Shown here: piece by piece, positions 1 through 8,361 of the stretch
Layout: each line of letters opens with the position of its first letter
How positions within the stretch are numbered: position 1 is the stretch's first letter
Origin: an uncultured Sphingomonas sp.
Lineage (GTDB): Bacteria; Pseudomonadota; Alphaproteobacteria; Sphingomonadales; Sphingomonadaceae
Direction: 5' to 3'
DNA: 58,731 bases
Assembly: GCF_937871615.1 (NCBI RefSeq)
Contig: NZ_CALMPA010000040.1
Coordinates: 1-58,731, forward strand
The notes under the pieces: model-generated
What the model saw: only the letters and a program-made list of their open reading frames with translations
Told to the model about the DNA's origin: nothing
Databases searched by the model: none
Position numbers and translations under genes: made by a program

Positions 1-391
1 CCATCGCGCCGCCCATGCCCTTGATCATCTTGCCGGGGATCATCCAGTTGGCGATATCGCCATTCTCTGCAATCTCCATCGCGCCCAGCACGGTGAGGTC
101 GATATGCCCGCCGCGGATCATCGCGAAGCTCTGGTCCGAGCCGAAATAGACCGATTGCGGCAGTTCGCTGATCGTCTGCTTGCCGGCGTTGATAAGGTCC
201 GGGTCAACCTCATCGTCATACGGGAACGGCCCGATGCCGAGCATCCCGTTTTCCGATTGGAGCGTCACCTCCACGCCCGCCGGGATATGATTCGCCACCA
301 GCGTCGGGATGCCGATGCCGAGATTGACGTAGAAGCCGTCGCGCAATTCCTTCGCGGCGCGCGCCGCCATCTCGTCGCGGGTCCAGGCCAT
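1..391 (-). CDS. scoB: 3-oxoacid CoA-transferase subunit B (3' end cut by window edge)
   Basis: This is the beta subunit of succinyl-CoA:3-ketoacid CoA-transferase, which moves CoA between succinyl-CoA and acetoacetate or a related 3-oxoacid in the cytoplasm. The visible 130 residues include the N-terminal GIGIPTLV stretch and the SENGMLGIG motif, whose glutamate (about residue 47) is the residue that forms the acyl-CoA intermediate in this family. The ATG lies 3 nt after the stop of the acid phosphatase gene, and its Shine-Dalgarno (AAGGAG) overlaps that stop codon, so the two are co-translated. The C-terminal part lies outside the window. It pairs with scoA at 1282-1989. Confidence 0.93.
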   Translation of the reverse strand, partial: MAWTRDEMAARAAKELRDGFYVNLGIGIPTLVANHIPAGVEVTLQSENGMLGIGPFPYDDEVDPDLINAGKQTISELPQSVYFGSDQSFAMIRGGHIDLTVLGAMEIAENGDIANWMIPGKMIKGMGGAM

Positions 392-394
392 GGC

Positions 395-1282
395 TTACTC
401 CTTGCGCGCGCCGGGATCGGGCCAGCGCTTGTCTGCGGGAAAAATATCGTCGAGGCCGCCCTTCAGCGCGGTGCCGTAAACCGGATTGGGCAGCACGAAC
501 CAGCCCGCCCCCCACAGCCGCGCGATCGCGGGCTGGCTCGCGGCGGCGCGGCGCGCGGCGGGATTGGAAATCGCGTTGAACAGATCGCTGAAATCGCCGA
601 GTTGATCGCCGCCCATCGCGATCACGCAGAAGCGATCGGCGATCCACCACCGCCGAACGTCCTTGGCGCTGCCGGTATTGTCGTCGCCGGCGAGATAAAG
701 CGTATCCTTATGCTTCGCCGGCCCGAGCCCCGCGCCCTCGATCGTCGCGACGGTTTCGGCGGCGTTCTTCGCCGCGCGATTGGTGTTGAACACCACCGTC
801 ACGCCCATCGCACGCAGCGCGGCGAGCGCATCGCGCGCGCCGGGCACGGGCGCGACCTTGCCCATGCCGGTGCGCTCCCACCGATCCCAGCGCGCCGCAT
901 CGAACGCGCGACCGGGATGCTGCGCGTCATCCGCCTCATAGCCGAGGTTGAGCAGCACGGTTTCGTCCACGTCGAACACCGCCGCGAACGGCTTGTCGCC
1001 GCACGACTCCCACGCAGGAGCGGCGAGCGTCGCACCTTCGGCCAGCACCACGCTGTCTCGCGGGCGGGCGCGAACCTGGCCGGCAGCATAAGCAACCAGC
1101 GCATTCCACGCCTGGATACTGATCGCCGCACCCTCCGCCGAGCCGTAGAGATACTGGACCCCCGGCGCGATCTGCGCGGGCGCCACCGTCGCGGGAGGGC
1201 GCGCCATGGGCGCGACGGGCGCCGTCGCGCACGCTGCCAGCCCGAGCACAGGGCCGAGCGCGGCAAGGCCCGCGCGCCGCAT
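395..1282 (-). CDS. HAD-superfamily acid phosphatase, lipoprotein e(P4)-like
   Basis: The 295-residue product looks like a class B/C HAD acid phosphatase (5'-nucleotidase, lipoprotein e(P4) type). It starts with a short hydrophobic signal ending in LAAC, so Cys18 should be lipidated and the enzyme should sit in the periplasm or on a membrane. FDVDET (Asp104 and Asp106) is the HAD nucleophile motif, and NTNRAAK fits motif II. The ATG shares a base with the scoA stop (TGATG), with an alternative GTG one codon earlier. It is unusual that this gene lies between scoA and scoB. The substrate is unknown; nucleotides or other phosphomonoesters are usual for the family. Confidence 0.88.
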   Translation of the reverse strand: MRRAGLAALGPVLGLAACATAPVAPMARPPATVAPAQIAPGVQYLYGSAEGAAISIQAWNALVAYAAGQVRARPRDSVVLAEGATLAAPAWESCGDKPFAAVFDVDETVLLNLGYEADDAQHPGRAFDAARWDRWERTGMGKVAPVPGARDALAALRAMGVTVVFNTNRAAKNAAETVATIEGAGLGPAKHKDTLYLAGDDNTGSAKDVRRWWIADRFCVIAMGGDQLGDFSDLFNAISNPAARRAAASQPAIARLWGAGWFVLPNPVYGTALKGGLDDIFPADKRWPDPGARKE

Positions 1283-1989
1283 CACGCCGCGGCGCGCTCG
1301 CGCACGGTGCGGAATTCGATCCTCTTGTCATATGGCGCGCCGAGGAACAGCCGGTTCACGTAGATGCCCGGCAGGTGGATATGATCCGGATCGAGGCTGC
1401 CGACCGGCACCACTTCCTCCACCTCGGCGACGCACACCTTGCCCGCCGTCGCCATCGGCTGGTTGAAATTGCGCGCGGTCTTGCGGAAGATCAGATTCCC
1501 CGCCTCGTCCGCCTTCCAGCCCTTGATGATGCTGAGATCGGCGCGAATGCCGCGTTCGAGGATATATTCCTGCCCGTCGAACAGCTTGACTTCCTTGCCC
1601 TCGGCCACCTGCGTGCCGACGCCGGTTTTGGTGTAGAAGCCGGGGATGCCCGCGCCGCCCGCCCGGCAACGCTCCGCAAGCGTGCCCTGCGGGCAGAACT
1701 CAACCTCAAGCTCGCCCGCCAGATATTGCCGCTCGAATTCCTTGTTCTCGCCGACATAGGACGAGATCATCTTCTTCACCTGCCGGCTGCGCAGCAGCTT
1801 GCCCAGCCCCTCGCCATCAATCCCGGCGTTGTTGCTGGCGATCGTCAGCCCTTTGGTGCCCGCACCAAGGATCGCGTCGATCAGCCGTTCCGGGATGCCG
1901 CACAGGCCAAAGCCGCCCGCGCAGATCGTCATGCCATCGAACAGCACGCCATCGAGGGCGGCGGCGGCGTCGGGGTAGAGCTTTTTCAT
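1282..1989 (-). CDS. scoA: 3-oxoacid CoA-transferase subunit A
   Basis: The 235-residue alpha subunit of 3-oxoacid CoA-transferase carries the [10 protein letters not shown] motif near the N-terminus and the conserved [13 protein letters not shown] region, and its length matches the family. I chose the ATG at 1989 (MKKLYPDA) because upstream in-frame codons lack similarity and GGAGAG lies about 10 nt before it. With scoB it activates or uses acetoacetyl-type acids in ketone body, branched-chain or fatty acid breakdown. The stop overlaps the start of the phosphatase gene. An inverted repeat about 70 nt upstream (2057-2072) may be an operator. Confidence 0.95.
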   Translation of the reverse strand: MKKLYPDAAAALDGVLFDGMTICAGGFGLCGIPERLIDAILGAGTKGLTIASNNAGIDGEGLGKLLRSRQVKKMISSYVGENKEFERQYLAGELEVEFCPQGTLAERCRAGGAGIPGFYTKTGVGTQVAEGKEVKLFDGQEYILERGIRADLSIIKGWKADEAGNLIFRKTARNFNQPMATAGKVCVAEVEEVVPVGSLDPDHIHLPGIYVNRLFLGAPYDKRIEFRTVRERAAA

Positions 1990-2056
1990 CGGCCGGTGAC
2001 TCTCCGTTCGTCCGGCTCGGCGGGTTAGCCGGGGACGCGCGCCACCGCAAGCCAAC

Positions 2057-2072
2057 TTGAATGACTATTCAA
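2057..2072. promoter_or_regulatory. Inverted repeat TTGAAT-N4-ATTCAA upstream of scoA
   Basis: The site TTGAATGACTATTCAA is a 6-bp dyad with a 4-nt centre in the gap between the HAD phosphatase gene and scoA. The first 14 bases from TGAATGA resemble the left part of the operator reported for TetR-type FadR regulators of fatty acid degradation. This is an inference from pattern only; no regulator gene lies beside it. Confidence 0.4.
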
Positions 2073-2102
2073 CTTTGTCGTCTGGCGCGCACGCCGCGCG
2101 GT

Positions 2103-2756
2103 TCAGAACAATCCCCGCTCCACGCCCAGCGCGTCGGCAAGGTCGTCCAGCGCCTGCGCCTCGCCGGTCACCTTGATCGCGTGCATCCCAAGCTCGGCGG
2201 CCGGTTTGCAGTTGATGCCAAGATCGTCGAGATAGACGCACGCCGACGCGGGTTTGGAAAAATGCGCCAGCATCATCTGATAGATGCGCGGATCGGGCTT
2301 GCGGATGCCGACCCTGCTCGATTCGATCACGCAATCGAACCGCGCGAGCACCTCGCTCACCGCAATCGCCCGTTCGCTCGTGCGCTCCATCCCCGCGCCC
2401 TCGCCCGCCGGCACGTTATTGGTGATGCAGCCGATGTGGTAGCCGTGGCGCTTCAGCCAATCGAGCGCGTGGACCATGCGCGGGCGGATATCCCCGGCGA
2501 GCACCGCGAGCACATCGTTGCCGCGCAATTCATGGCCGAGCGCGCGCGCCTCCGCCGCGAACGCCGCGTCGAACCCGGCCGAATCGATCTCCGCCCGCTC
2601 GAACCGCGCCCAGGCATTGTCATCCGGTGACAGCGCGTTGACCTTGCGGACAAAATCCCGCGGCAGGCCGTGCTCCCGCTCCAGCCGGTTGAACGCCGCG
2701 AACGGGGAGGAGGTGACCACCCCGCCGAAATCGAAGATCACTGTATCGCGCTTCAT
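2103..2756 (-). CDS. HAD family hydrolase (epoxide-hydrolase-N/ACAD10-like phosphatase)
   Basis: The 217-residue cytosolic protein starts with VIFDFGGVV, a HAD motif I with Asp9 as nucleophile and Gly in place of the second Asp, as in the phosphatase domain of soluble epoxide hydrolases and ACAD10/11. CITNNV is motif II, and the KPDPRIY and YLDDLGIN segments are motifs III and IV. The start is the ATG of MKRDTV. It is on the same strand as the scoA unit but 113 nt upstream, across the palindrome. The substrate cannot be read from sequence. Confidence 0.85.
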   Translation of the reverse strand: MKRDTVIFDFGGVVTSSPFAAFNRLEREHGLPRDFVRKVNALSPDDNAWARFERAEIDSAGFDAAFAAEARALGHELRGNDVLAVLAGDIRPRMVHALDWLKRHGYHIGCITNNVPAGEGAGMERTSERAIAVSEVLARFDCVIESSRVGIRKPDPRIYQMMLAHFSKPASACVYLDDLGINCKPAAELGMHAIKVTGEAQALDDLADALGVERGLF

Positions 2757-2801
2757 CGCCCGTTCCGTGCCGCGACGAGAGGCGACGCGCAAGCCCGCCG
2801 A

Positions 2802-3722
2802 TCAATATTCGAGCCGTAGCCCCGGTCGCTTCCACCGCGTCTTCACCAGCCGCCCGGTGCCGGACAATGTAATCCACGCATCCATCATGTCCGCGCCGCC
2901 GAAGCAGATATTGGTGGTGAAGATATCGTCGGTCGCGATGAACTCCACCAGTTCGCCCGCCGGCGAGATCACGCTGATCCCGCATTCCCCGATCGTCGCG
3001 ACGCAGACATTGCCCGATGCCTCCACCGCCAGCGAATCGAAGAATTTGTAACCGGCGGGGCGATAGAGCGGGATGCCCGGCCCACCCGGCCCGGCATCGG
3101 GCGAGACCTTGCCCGGCGCGGTGATGTTGAAACGCATCAGCCGGCAGGTATAGGTTTCGGCGGCGTAGAGGATCGTCCCATCGGGCGAAAGGCCGCAGCC
3201 ATTGGGATTGTTCGAGGGGAAGATCACCTCCTCCAGATGGCTGCCATCGACCTTGCCGTAGAAGATGCCGACAATGTCATGCGCGCGCCTGGCATAGTCG
3301 ATCTTGCCGTGATCGGTGAACCAGAAGCCGCCGTGCGAATCGAACACGATGTCGTTCGGCCCGCGCAAGGTGCAGCCGAAATCGCCCGATTTGTAGAGCA
3401 CCTCCACCTTGCCGCTCACCGGATCGATCCGCTCGATCCGCCCGCCGGAATAATTTTTCGCGATGCCGTGCGGCGCGAGATAGCCGTTCGATTCGAGATA
3501 TTCGAACCCGCCGTTGTTGCAGCAATAAAGCATCCCGTCCGGCCCGATCGCCAGCCCGTTGGGGCCGCCGCCCGGCTCGGCCACCGTCTGCTTGCGCCCA
3601 TCGGGGGCGATGCGGGTGATCCGCCCCGATTCGATCTCGACCAGGATGATGCTGCCGTCGGGCATCCACACCGGGCCTTCGGGGAAACGCAGGCCATCGG
3701 CCACCAGGGTGAAATCGCTCAC
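2802..3722 (-). CDS. SMP-30/gluconolactonase/LRE family protein
   Basis: The 306-residue protein is a six-bladed beta-propeller of the SMP-30/gluconolactonase family. LRFPEGPVWMPDGS at the N-terminus and GPNGLAIGPDG, GPNDIVFDSHGGFWFTDHG and NPNGCGLSPDG along the chain are the blade motifs with the metal-binding Glu, Asn and Asp. Members hydrolyse sugar or other lactones. A GTG start (VSDFTLV) is preferred: AAGGAG lies 9 nt before it and homologues begin there. It is divergent from the ThDP enzyme at 3828, with a 105-nt gap holding both 5' regions. Confidence 0.86.
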   Translation of the reverse strand: MSDFTLVADGLRFPEGPVWMPDGSIILVEIESGRITRIAPDGRKQTVAEPGGGPNGLAIGPDGMLYCCNNGGFEYLESNGYLAPHGIAKNYSGGRIERIDPVSGKVEVLYKSGDFGCTLRGPNDIVFDSHGGFWFTDHGKIDYARRAHDIVGIFYGKVDGSHLEEVIFPSNNPNGCGLSPDGTILYAAETYTCRLMRFNITAPGKVSPDAGPGGPGIPLYRPAGYKFFDSLAVEASGNVCVATIGECGISVISPAGELVEFIATDDIFTTNICFGGADMMDAWITLSGTGRLVKTRWKRPGLRLEY

Positions 3723-3827
3723 GCCATCGCTCTCCTTGCATCCTCTGCCGGCGAGCATCGGTTAAGGCGAGCGACTTAGCAATAGCCGCCCTTTCGCCCT
3801 CGCGATGGCGCGGCTAGACCCGGCGGC

Positions 3828-5477
3828 ATGGAGAGCAAGAACCGCACCGGGGGGCGTATCCTCGTCGATCAACTTGTCGCGCAAGGCTGCGAGCGCGTCT
3901 TCACCGTGCCGGGCGAGAGCTTCCTCGCGGTGCTCGACGCGTTGGTCGATACGCCGGCGATCGAGGTCGTCACGTGCCGGCAGGAGGGCGGCGTCGCCTT
4001 CATGGCCTGCGCCGACGGCACGCTGACGCATCGCCCCGGCATCGCCTTCGTCACGCGCGGCCCCGGCGCGACCAACGCCTCGATCGGGGTGCATGTCGCG
4101 ATGCAGGACAGCCAGCCGATGATCCTGTTCGTCGGCGATGTCGATCGCGGCACGCGTGATCGCGAGGCGTTTCAGGAGATCAATTTCGAGGCGATGTTCG
4201 GCGCAATCGCCAAATGGGCCGCACGGATCGACGATGCGCGGCGCATCCCGGAATATGTCGCGCGGGCCTATGCCGTGGCGATGAACGGGCGGCCCGGCCC
4301 GGTGGTGCTGGCGCTGCCCGAGGATATGCTGCTCGATCGGGTGGAGGCGATAGACCGCGCGCGCGTCGAACGTGTCGCGCAGGCGCCCGACACGGCGGCG
4401 ATCGACCAGCTCGCGGAATTGCTCGCCGCCGCTGAACGTCCGGTCGCGATCATCGGCGGCGCCGGATGGGATCATGATGCGGCGCGCGATTTCTCCGCCT
4501 GGGCCGATCGCGCGGGCGTGCCGATGATCGCCGCGTTCCGCCGGCAGGATGCCGTGCCCAACGACAGCCCGGCCTATGCCGGCAATCTCGGCTATGGCCC
4601 CAACCCCCGGCTGGCGGCGCGGGTGCGCGAGGCGGATCTGCTGCTCGTCGTCGGCGCGCGCCTGGGTGAGGCGACGACCGACGGCTATACGCTCATCACC
4701 CCCGATCACCCCGGCCAGAAGCTGATCCACGTCCACCCGGATGCGGACGAACTGGGCATGACCTATGCCACCGATCTTTCGATCTGCGCGTCGATGGCGG
4801 GGTTCGCCAGCGCGGTCGCCGCGATCGACTCCCCCGCGCGGGCGGACGCGGCGGCGGCGCACGCCGATTATCGCGCATGGTCCACGCCGCACCCGCGCGA
4901 GGGCGTTTCGATGGACCTCGGCCCATGCGTTTCGGCGATGCGTGATCGGCTGCCGGCGGATACGATCATCTGCAACGGCGCGGGCAATTTCTCCGGCTGG
5001 TGGCACCGCTATTGGCCCTATGCGGGGCCGGGGACGCAACTCGCGCCGACCGCCGGGGCGATGGGCTATGGCGTGCCTGCGGCGATCGCGGCGGCATTGC
5101 GCCACCCGGAACGGATGGTCGTCGCGCTGGCGGGTGATGGCGATTTCCTGATGAACGGGCAGGAACTGGCGACCGCCGTGCAGCATGGCGCGAACCTGCT
5201 GGTGATTCTCGTCGACAATGGCGCTTACGGCACGATCCGTATGCATCAGGAGCGCGAGTTTCCGGGGCGCATCTCCGCCACCCGGCTCGCCAACCCCGAT
5301 TTCGCCCTGCTCGCGCGCGCCTATGGCGGATGGAGCGAAACCGTGACGCGCACAGCCGACTTCGCCCCCGCGCTGGATCGCGCGCTGGCCGAACGCGGCG
5401 TCAGGCTGCTCCATGTGAAAACCGATATCGAGCAGATCACCGCCGGCACGACGCTTTCGGCGATCGCGAGGCGGTAG
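3828..5477 (+). CDS. Thiamine diphosphate-dependent enzyme, acetolactate synthase-like
   Basis: The 549-residue protein has the three-domain layout of the acetolactate synthase/benzoylformate decarboxylase family. Glu53 in CRQEGG is the glutamate that activates ThDP, the middle domain follows from about residue 190, and GDGDFLMN to VDNGAYG near residue 435 is the ThDP/magnesium site. No small regulatory (IlvH) subunit gene is adjacent, so it is unlikely to be the biosynthetic IlvB. It may be a decarboxylase or carboligase for a 2-oxoacid. The stop codon is the first part of a 9-bp hairpin. Confidence 0.85.
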   Translation: MESKNRTGGRILVDQLVAQGCERVFTVPGESFLAVLDALVDTPAIEVVTCRQEGGVAFMACADGTLTHRPGIAFVTRGPGATNASIGVHVAMQDSQPMILFVGDVDRGTRDREAFQEINFEAMFGAIAKWAARIDDARRIPEYVARAYAVAMNGRPGPVVLALPEDMLLDRVEAIDRARVERVAQAPDTAAIDQLAELLAAAERPVAIIGGAGWDHDAARDFSAWADRAGVPMIAAFRRQDAVPNDSPAYAGNLGYGPNPRLAARVREADLLLVVGARLGEATTDGYTLITPDHPGQKLIHVHPDADELGMTYATDLSICASMAGFASAVAAIDSPARADAAAAHADYRAWSTPHPREGVSMDLGPCVSAMRDRLPADTIICNGAGNFSGWWHRYWPYAGPGTQLAPTAGAMGYGVPAAIAAALRHPERMVVALAGDGDFLMNGQELATAVQHGANLLVILVDNGAYGTIRMHQEREFPGRISATRLANPDFALLARAYGGWSETVTRTADFAPALDRALAERGVRLLHVKTDIEQITAGTTLSAIARR

Positions 5478-5496
5478 GGCAGGGCCGCCCTGCCCT
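5476..5496 (+). terminator. Hairpin at the end of the ThDP-enzyme gene
   Basis: AGGGCAGGG, a CCG loop and CCCTGCCCT make a perfect 9-bp stem that begins inside the TAG stop codon. There is no T-run after it, so it may end or protect the transcript rather than be a textbook terminator. Confidence 0.4.
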
Positions 5497-5611
5497 GCGA
5501 GGTCGTAACCGAAGCGAAATGGGCCAACCATGCAGCCCTACCGTGTCGATCAATTCCGCTGGAGCATCACCGGGCACCGCTTCGATATCGGGCGCATCAG
5601 GCGATGCGTGA

Positions 5612-5815
5612 TTATCGGGCGAGGCCAAAATATGCCCGCACGTCCTCGCTCTCCAGCATCGCGGTGACGAGGACGGCGACGGGGCCGGGGACGGCGCACT
5701 CGCCGCGCTCCCATTTGTAGATGGTCCTGCTCCCTTGCACCTTGAGGATGCGCGCGAGCGCCTCGGCGGAGATGCCGAATGACGCACGCGCCGCGCGAAA
5801 CTCGTCAGCGGTCAT
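5612..5815 (-). CDS. Small XRE-like helix-turn-helix protein
   Basis: This 67-residue protein is little more than a DNA-binding domain: FGISAEALARILKVQGSRTI fits a Cro/CI helix-turn-helix, followed by YKWERGE, the usual end of such folds. It starts at ATG 5815 (MTADEFRAAR); longer in-frame readings add non-conserved sequence. It stands alone, with the ThDP enzyme converging on it and a CsbD-like gene upstream. A GCGCAT/ATGCGC dyad 34 nt before its start suggests autoregulation. The target genes are unknown. Confidence 0.78.
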   Translation of the reverse strand: MTADEFRAARASFGISAEALARILKVQGSRTIYKWERGECAVPGPVAVLVTAMLESEDVRAYFGLAR

Positions 5816-5848
5816 CGGTATTGCCCCCCCTCTCCCCTGACCCTCTGC

Positions 5849-5864
5849 GCGCATATTAATGCGC
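5849..5864. promoter_or_regulatory. GCGCAT-ATTA-ATGCGC dyad upstream of the HTH gene
   Basis: A perfect 6-bp inverted repeat with an AT-only centre lies 34 nt before the start of the small HTH gene. On the minus strand the centre reads TAATAT, so it could overlap a -10 element. Autorepressor binding is a guess. Confidence 0.35.
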
Positions 5865-5926
5865 CACCGCCGCAAGCGCCCCCCCGTTCACGCGCCGCCA
5901 TTTGCATCGCCGCGATCAGATGGCGG

Positions 5927-6127
5927 TCAGAAATCGTCGCCTAGTGCGGCCTTCACCCTGCCGATGAACTGGCGGGATTTGCTTTTCACTTCCTGCGCGG
6001 CGCGCTCGACCGCCGGCTTCGCATCCTTGTCGGCGCGGGCGGCGGAATCCTTCTCCGCCATCGCCCGCTTCGCCTTGCCGACCGCCTCGTTCACATCGCC
6101 TTTGATCCTGTCGATCAACTCGCCCAT
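5927..6127 (-). CDS. CsbD-like small stress protein
   Basis: The 66-residue, charged, helix-forming protein opens with MGELIDRIKGDVNEAVGKAK, which is the CsbD-family signature (residues 1-20). CsbD-like proteins are small general-stress proteins of unknown molecular role in many bacteria. The rest is rich in Ala, Lys and Asp. The ATG at 6127 is chosen because the family begins with this motif and GGAGA lies just upstream. It is downstream of thiSG on the same strand with a 93-nt gap and may have its own promoter. Confidence 0.82.
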   Translation of the reverse strand: MGELIDRIKGDVNEAVGKAKRAMAEKDSAARADKDAKPAVERAAQEVKSKSRQFIGRVKAALGDDF

Positions 6128-6220
6128 GTCCGGTCTCCTGCGGGAAATGCCGCGCACGGGGGCGGCATCCATGGAAAGCCAACGGACCATCCGGCGCGCG
6201 GTTCCTCGGGTCGTCGCGCC

Positions 6221-7216
6221 TCAGATCAGCCCGGCGAGCGGGCTCGACGGATCGGCATAGCGGCGCTTCCCCATCCGGCCCGCGCGATAGCTCAGCCGCC
6301 CGGCTTCCACCGCCGCCTTCATCGCCGCCGCCATCAGGATCGGGTCTTTCGCCTCGGCGATCGCGGTGTTCATCAACACGCCATCGCAGCCAAGCTCCAT
6401 CGCACGCGCCGCGTCCGACGCCTGCCCCACCCCGGCATCGACCAGCACCGGCACGCCCGCGCCCTCCACGATCAGGCGGATCGTCACCTCGTTCTGGATG
6501 CCGAGGCCAGAGCCGATCGGCGCGCCCAGCGGCATGATCGCCACCGCGCCCGCATCCTCCAGCCGCTTCGCCGCGATCGGATCGTCGACGCAATAGACCA
6601 TCGGCAGGAAGCCCTCCTTCGCGAGCACCTCGGTCGCGCGGAGCGTTTCCACCATATCGGGATAAAGCGTGCGCGCCTCGCCCAGCACCTCCAGCTTCAC
6701 CAGATCCCAGCCCCCCGCCTCGCGCGCCAGCCGCAAGGTGCGGATCGCGTCGTCGGCGGTGAAGCAACCGGCGGTGTTCGGCAGATAGGTGATCTTCTTG
6801 GGATCAATGAAATCGGTGAGCATCGGCGCCTTGGGATCGCTGACGTTGACGCGCCGCACCGCGACCGTGACGATCTCCGCCCCCGATGCCTCCAGCGCGG
6901 CGGCGTTCTGCGCGAAATCCTTGTATTTGCCCGTGCCGACGATCAGCCGCGACCGGAATGTCCGCCCCGCCACCGACCATGTGTCGCCCGAATGATCGCC
7001 GCCGCCGACGAAATGCACGATCTCCAGCTCATCGCCATCCGCCAGTTGCACCGCGCCCAATGTCGAGCGCGGCACCACCACCAGATTGCGCTCGACCGCC
7101 ACTTTCTCCGGCGGAAAACCAAGTTCACTGGCGAGGCCCGCGAGCGTCAGGCCGGCCGCGACGCGGCGATGCTCGCCGTTCACGGTGATCGAAATTGTGC
7201 CGTCGATATGCGTCAT
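6221..7216 (-). CDS. thiG: Fused sulfur carrier ThiS / thiazole synthase ThiG
   Basis: The 331-residue protein joins two thiamine enzymes. Residues 4-73 are ThiS, a ubiquitin-like sulfur carrier (SITVNGE at the start, VHFVGGG at the end). Residues about 78-331 are ThiG, which builds the thiazole phosphate ring from DXP, dehydroglycine and ThiS thiocarboxylate; Lys174 in VKLEVLG is the Schiff-base lysine, and [11 protein letters not shown] is typical. In stand-alone ThiS the Gly-Gly is C-terminal and carries the sulfur, but here it is internal, so processing or another sulfur route is implied. The fusion is known in sphingomonads. No TPP riboswitch is seen in the 74-nt gap to aroQ. Confidence 0.93.
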   Translation of the reverse strand: MTHIDGTISITVNGEHRRVAAGLTLAGLASELGFPPEKVAVERNLVVVPRSTLGAVQLADGDELEIVHFVGGGDHSGDTWSVAGRTFRSRLIVGTGKYKDFAQNAAALEASGAEIVTVAVRRVNVSDPKAPMLTDFIDPKKITYLPNTAGCFTADDAIRTLRLAREAGGWDLVKLEVLGEARTLYPDMVETLRATEVLAKEGFLPMVYCVDDPIAAKRLEDAGAVAIMPLGAPIGSGLGIQNEVTIRLIVEGAGVPVLVDAGVGQASDAARAMELGCDGVLMNTAIAEAKDPILMAAAMKAAVEAGRLSYRAGRMGKRRYADPSSPLAGLI

Positions 7217-7290
7217 GCCGCGCCATCTAGGGCGGTCATGCGGCAGGGGCAATGTTGCGCTTGGCGTGCGGCAATGCGACAAGGGCGGCG

Positions 7291-7725
7291 ATGAGCAGCC
7301 TCGTCTATGTCCTCAACGGCCCCAATCTCAACCTGCTCGGCACGCGCGAGCCGGAGATTTACGGGCATGACACGCTCGACGATATCGCCGGGCGGCTGGA
7401 GGATCGCGGACGCGAACTGGGGCTGGAAATCGACATGCGCCAATCGAACCACGAGGGGCACCTCGTCGATTGGCTGCATGAAGCACAGGCGCATGACGCG
7501 AAAGCCGTGATCCTCAATGCCGGGGCCTTCACCCACAGCTCGATCGCGCTTTATGACGCGATCAAGGCGGTGCGGACCCCGGTGATCGAGGTGCACCTGT
7601 CCAATCCACACACGCGGGAGGAATTCCGCCATATCTCTTTCGTCGGGCGCGCCGCGAAGGGCACGATCGCCGGTTTCGGCGCAATGTCCTATATGCTCGC
7701 GCTTGAAGCAGCGGCGCGGTTCTGA
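7291..7725 (+). CDS. aroQ: Type II 3-dehydroquinate dehydratase
   Basis: The 144-residue enzyme removes water from 3-dehydroquinate in the shikimate pathway, as a cytoplasmic dodecamer. [17 protein letters not shown] holds the catalytic Tyr (about residue 25), [10 protein letters not shown] and [15 protein letters not shown] bind substrate and include the catalytic His. Length and all motifs match the type II family. It is followed after 41 nt by accB and accC, an order common in alphaproteobacteria. Confidence 0.97.
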   Translation: MSSLVYVLNGPNLNLLGTREPEIYGHDTLDDIAGRLEDRGRELGLEIDMRQSNHEGHLVDWLHEAQAHDAKAVILNAGAFTHSSIALYDAIKAVRTPVIEVHLSNPHTREEFRHISFVGRAAKGTIAGFGAMSYMLALEAAARF

Positions 7726-7766
7726 CAGAGCGCGCGCCCTGAAATTCCCAGGGGAAAATTGGTCAC

Positions 7767-8249
7767 ATGGCTGACAGTGAAGATAACAAAGGCGCGATGA
7801 AGGTCGATGTCGGGCTGGTGCGCCAGCTCGCCGAATTGCTCGACGCGACCCACCTCACCGAGATCGAGGTGGAAGAAGGCGATCGCAAAATCCGCGTCGC
7901 GCGCAAGGCCGCCGCCACCGCGCCGGCGATGCACTACGCCCCCGCGCCCGTCGTCGCGCCGGCGCCGCACGCAGCACCCACCGTTGCCGCCGAGGCACCA
8001 GCCGCGCCGAGCCACGCCAATGCGGTGCGTTCGCCGATGGTCGGCACCGCCTATCTCGCCGCCGATCCCGCCGCCGCGCCGTTCGTTTCGGTCGGCGCGC
8101 AGGTGAAGGCGGGGGACACGTTGCTGATCGTCGAGGCGATGAAGGTGATGAACCCGATCCTGGCGCCCGCCGCCGGCACGGTGAAGGCGGTGCTGGTCGA
8201 AAACGGCCAGCCGGTCGAATTCGATCAGCCGCTGGTCGTCGTCGAGTGA
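7767..8249 (+). CDS. accB: Acetyl-CoA carboxylase biotin carboxyl carrier protein
   Basis: The 160-residue BCCP carries the biotin that shuttles CO2 in the first step of fatty acid synthesis. The N-terminal 45 residues are the helical part, residues about 46-85 a flexible Ala/Pro linker, and the C-terminal 75 the biotinyl domain with EAMKVMN; Lys126 is biotinylated. The usual motif is EAMKMMN, so Val replaces the first Met after Lys. accC follows, separated by a palindromic repeat. Confidence 0.97.
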   Translation: MADSEDNKGAMKVDVGLVRQLAELLDATHLTEIEVEEGDRKIRVARKAAATAPAMHYAPAPVVAPAPHAAPTVAAEAPAAPSHANAVRSPMVGTAYLAADPAAAPFVSVGAQVKAGDTLLIVEAMKVMNPILAPAAGTVKAVLVENGQPVEFDQPLVVVE

Positions 8250-8258
8250 CACTCTTTT

Positions 8259-8342
8259 CCACCGTTCGCCCTGAGCCTGTCGAAGGGCTGCCCTTCGCGG
8301 CGAGGAAAGGCAGGGCTTCGACAAGCTCAGCCCGAACGGTGG
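8259..8342. repeat. Sphingomonad-type intergenic inverted repeat between accB and accC
   Basis: Two 32-nt arms (8259-8290 and 8311-8342) are inverted copies with 5 mismatches, around a 20-nt centre. Each arm holds a core like CTGAGCYTGTCGAAG next to CCGTTCG. Copies of this palindrome are dispersed between genes in many sphingomonad genomes. As RNA it would form a long hairpin between accB and accC. Confidence 0.85.
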
Positions 8343-8361
8343 CTATCTAGGCTTCGGATTC

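Noticed and set aside
3762-5531. A 589-codon minus-strand frame opposite the ThDP enzyme
   Set aside because: Composition is Arg/Asp/Gly-rich without motifs, and the plus-strand gene has clear ThDP motifs.
7217-7290. A TPP riboswitch before thiSG
   Set aside because: The gap to aroQ is only 74 nt and lacks the CTGAGA and ACCTGA-type core of the THI element.
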